From positions 660,814 to 724,813 of the forward strand of contig JAUJMU010000002.1 of the NCBI GenBank assembly GCA_030446715.1: a DNA stretch of 64,000 bases, read 5' to 3'. A model generated the notes under the pieces. It searched no databases. It saw nothing but the letters and a program-made list of their open reading frames with translations, and was not told the DNA's origin. How positions within the stretch are numbered: position 1 is the first letter of the stretch; every line of letters begins with the position of its first letter. The position numbers and the translations under genes were made by a program. The DNA is from Cytophagales bacterium (lineage in GTDB: Bacteria > Bacteroidota > Bacteroidia > Cytophagales > 172606-1). This document shows positions 63,240 to 64,000 of the stretch, piece after piece.

Positions 63240-64000
63240 CTATAACTTGTAGATTCCGGACAGCTTCTCCCGGAAGCATTCCGGCGCGCAGTCGTTTCTT
63301 CGTTTGAAGAAGTGGGAAAAGTGTGCCGGGTCAGTAAACCCTAAATGGTAGGCAACCTCTTTAACCGATAAAGGGGAGTAGAACAGCAATCTTTTGGCCT
63401 CCAGATCCAGCCGCTCGTGGATCAGCGACAGAGTGCTTTTTCCACTTATATACTTACAGGCACGAGCTAGTTGTTTGGTGGACACATCCAGCAGCCCGGC
63501 GTATTCGTGTACCGAATGCTTGTCAGGCAAGTGCTGCTCGAGCCGGACAAGAAATCTGCGGAAAAGAGAGGGATAGTTGCCAGTTGCCCCTGAATCATCA
63601 GGCTGTTCCTGGTCTTGCTGCCGCTGCAGGTAAGCCAGCAGCACCTGGGTCAGGTGCCGGACCAGTTCCCAGGTTCCGGTTAATGAGGCGGCCAGTTCCC
63701 GCTGCACCTGCTCGAAGAGGGCGACAAACAAGCCCTCAAGGTGGGGAAAAACTTTGTAAGCCGGATTTAGGGCAAAAGCACCGAACAGCGCTTGCAGGGG
63801 AGGATCGAGTAACTGGAAGAAGGACTGCCCGAAGGAAAGCACGTAGCCCTGGTTATGGGAATAAGCCGGGGCCGTAAGGTAATGCACCTGGTGGCGGGAA
63901 ACCAGAAAGCAGTCATTATCCCGCACCGGATAAGCTGTAAAGTCAATATAGTGGGTGGCATTTCCTTTGGTAAAGTAAAACAACTCGTAGTGCTGGTGGG
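63240..64000 (-). CDS. AraC-family regulator (partial, runs off the window end)
   Basis: The frame is open to base 64000, so the N-terminus lies outside the window. The visible part begins within the cupin effector domain (YELFYFTKGNATHYIDF, NDCFLVSRHQVHYL) and ends with two AraC motifs (YAGLLDVSTKQLARACKYISGKS, VKEVAYHLGFTDPAHFSHFFKRRNDCAPECFR). It is a ligand-responsive activator, probably controlling the two SnoaL-like genes 144 bases downstream. Confidence 0.93.
   Translation of the reverse strand, partial: HQHYELFYFTKGNATHYIDFTAYPVRDNDCFLVSRHQVHYLTAPAYSHNQGYVLSFGQSFFQLLDPPLQALFGAFALNPAYKVFPHLEGLFVALFEQVQRELAASLTGTWELVRHLTQVLLAYLQRQQDQEQPDDSGATGNYPSLFRRFLVRLEQHLPDKHSVHEYAGLLDVSTKQLARACKYISGKSTLSLIHERLDLEAKRLLFYSPLSVKEVAYHLGFTDPAHFSHFFKRRNDCAPECFREKLSGIYKL

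Overview
The window looks like a chromosomal segment from a Bacteroidota bacterium of the order Cytophagales, perhaps close to Spirosomaceae; the family is inferred from gene content, not proven. The signs are several secreted proteins ending in type IX secretion (T9SS) sorting domains, a SusC/SusD pair, lipoprotein signal peptides, multi-PAS and 7TMR-DISM histidine kinases, and a tRNA promoter with the Bacteroidota pattern TTG-N19-TAnnTTTG. No rRNA, CRISPR array or replication origin was seen.

Layout. 0-6 kb: a signalling block. A receiver-domain protein (minus strand, cut by the window edge) diverges from a ThiF/E1-like adenylyltransferase, followed by a GNAT/autoinducer-synthase-like acyltransferase, a 7TMR-DISM sensor kinase and a receiver-kinase hybrid. 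A perfect 20-bp palindrome lies in the divergent intergenic region. This is the best candidate here for an undescribed system. 6-16 kb: a 205-bp IS982-like MITE, a large AsmA-like protein, a TerB-like protein, then a graveyard holding a sulfatase remnant, a decayed IS982 element and a GH78-like rhamnosidase remnant. These are followed by a T9SS-exported protein and a receiver pseudogene split by a 103-bp MITE. 16.5-31.5 kb: mostly housekeeping and regulation. It contains miaA (two apparent frameshifts), a 1534-residue hybrid kinase overlapping a CheY-like gene, an MBL hydrolase, and a minus-strand operon of a TrpF-like protein, a TPR lipoprotein, a BamE-like lipoprotein and a small protein. 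It also holds a Gfo/Idh/MocA oxidoreductase, the his genes hisA-GNAT-hisF-hisIE, and tRNA-Asp.

31.7-54.5 kb: an IS-rich accessory region. It holds a decayed IS5-type element, an intact-looking IS3, three decayed IS3 copies or fragments and an IS630. They surround two malectin-domain T9SS proteins, a SusD/SusC pair (SusC has a C-terminal frameshift) and a very large NHL-repeat T9SS protein split over three frames. One IS3 pseudogene carries four inserts of about 30 bp bounded by GGACC, mostly palindromic.

54.5-64 kb: regulators and small enzymes. An HxlR regulator diverges, across a 14-bp inverted repeat, from a truncated haemoglobin, an ABM-domain protein, a bestrophin and a beta-carbonic anhydrase; the last two overlap by one base. 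A cyclase-family protein, an MDR oxidoreductase, a sigma-70-family factor, two SnoaL-like proteins and two AraC regulators complete the region.

Many otherwise conserved genes carry one or two frame breaks (miaA, the SusC gene, the NHL protein). Some may be real decay and others sequence errors; reads would settle it.
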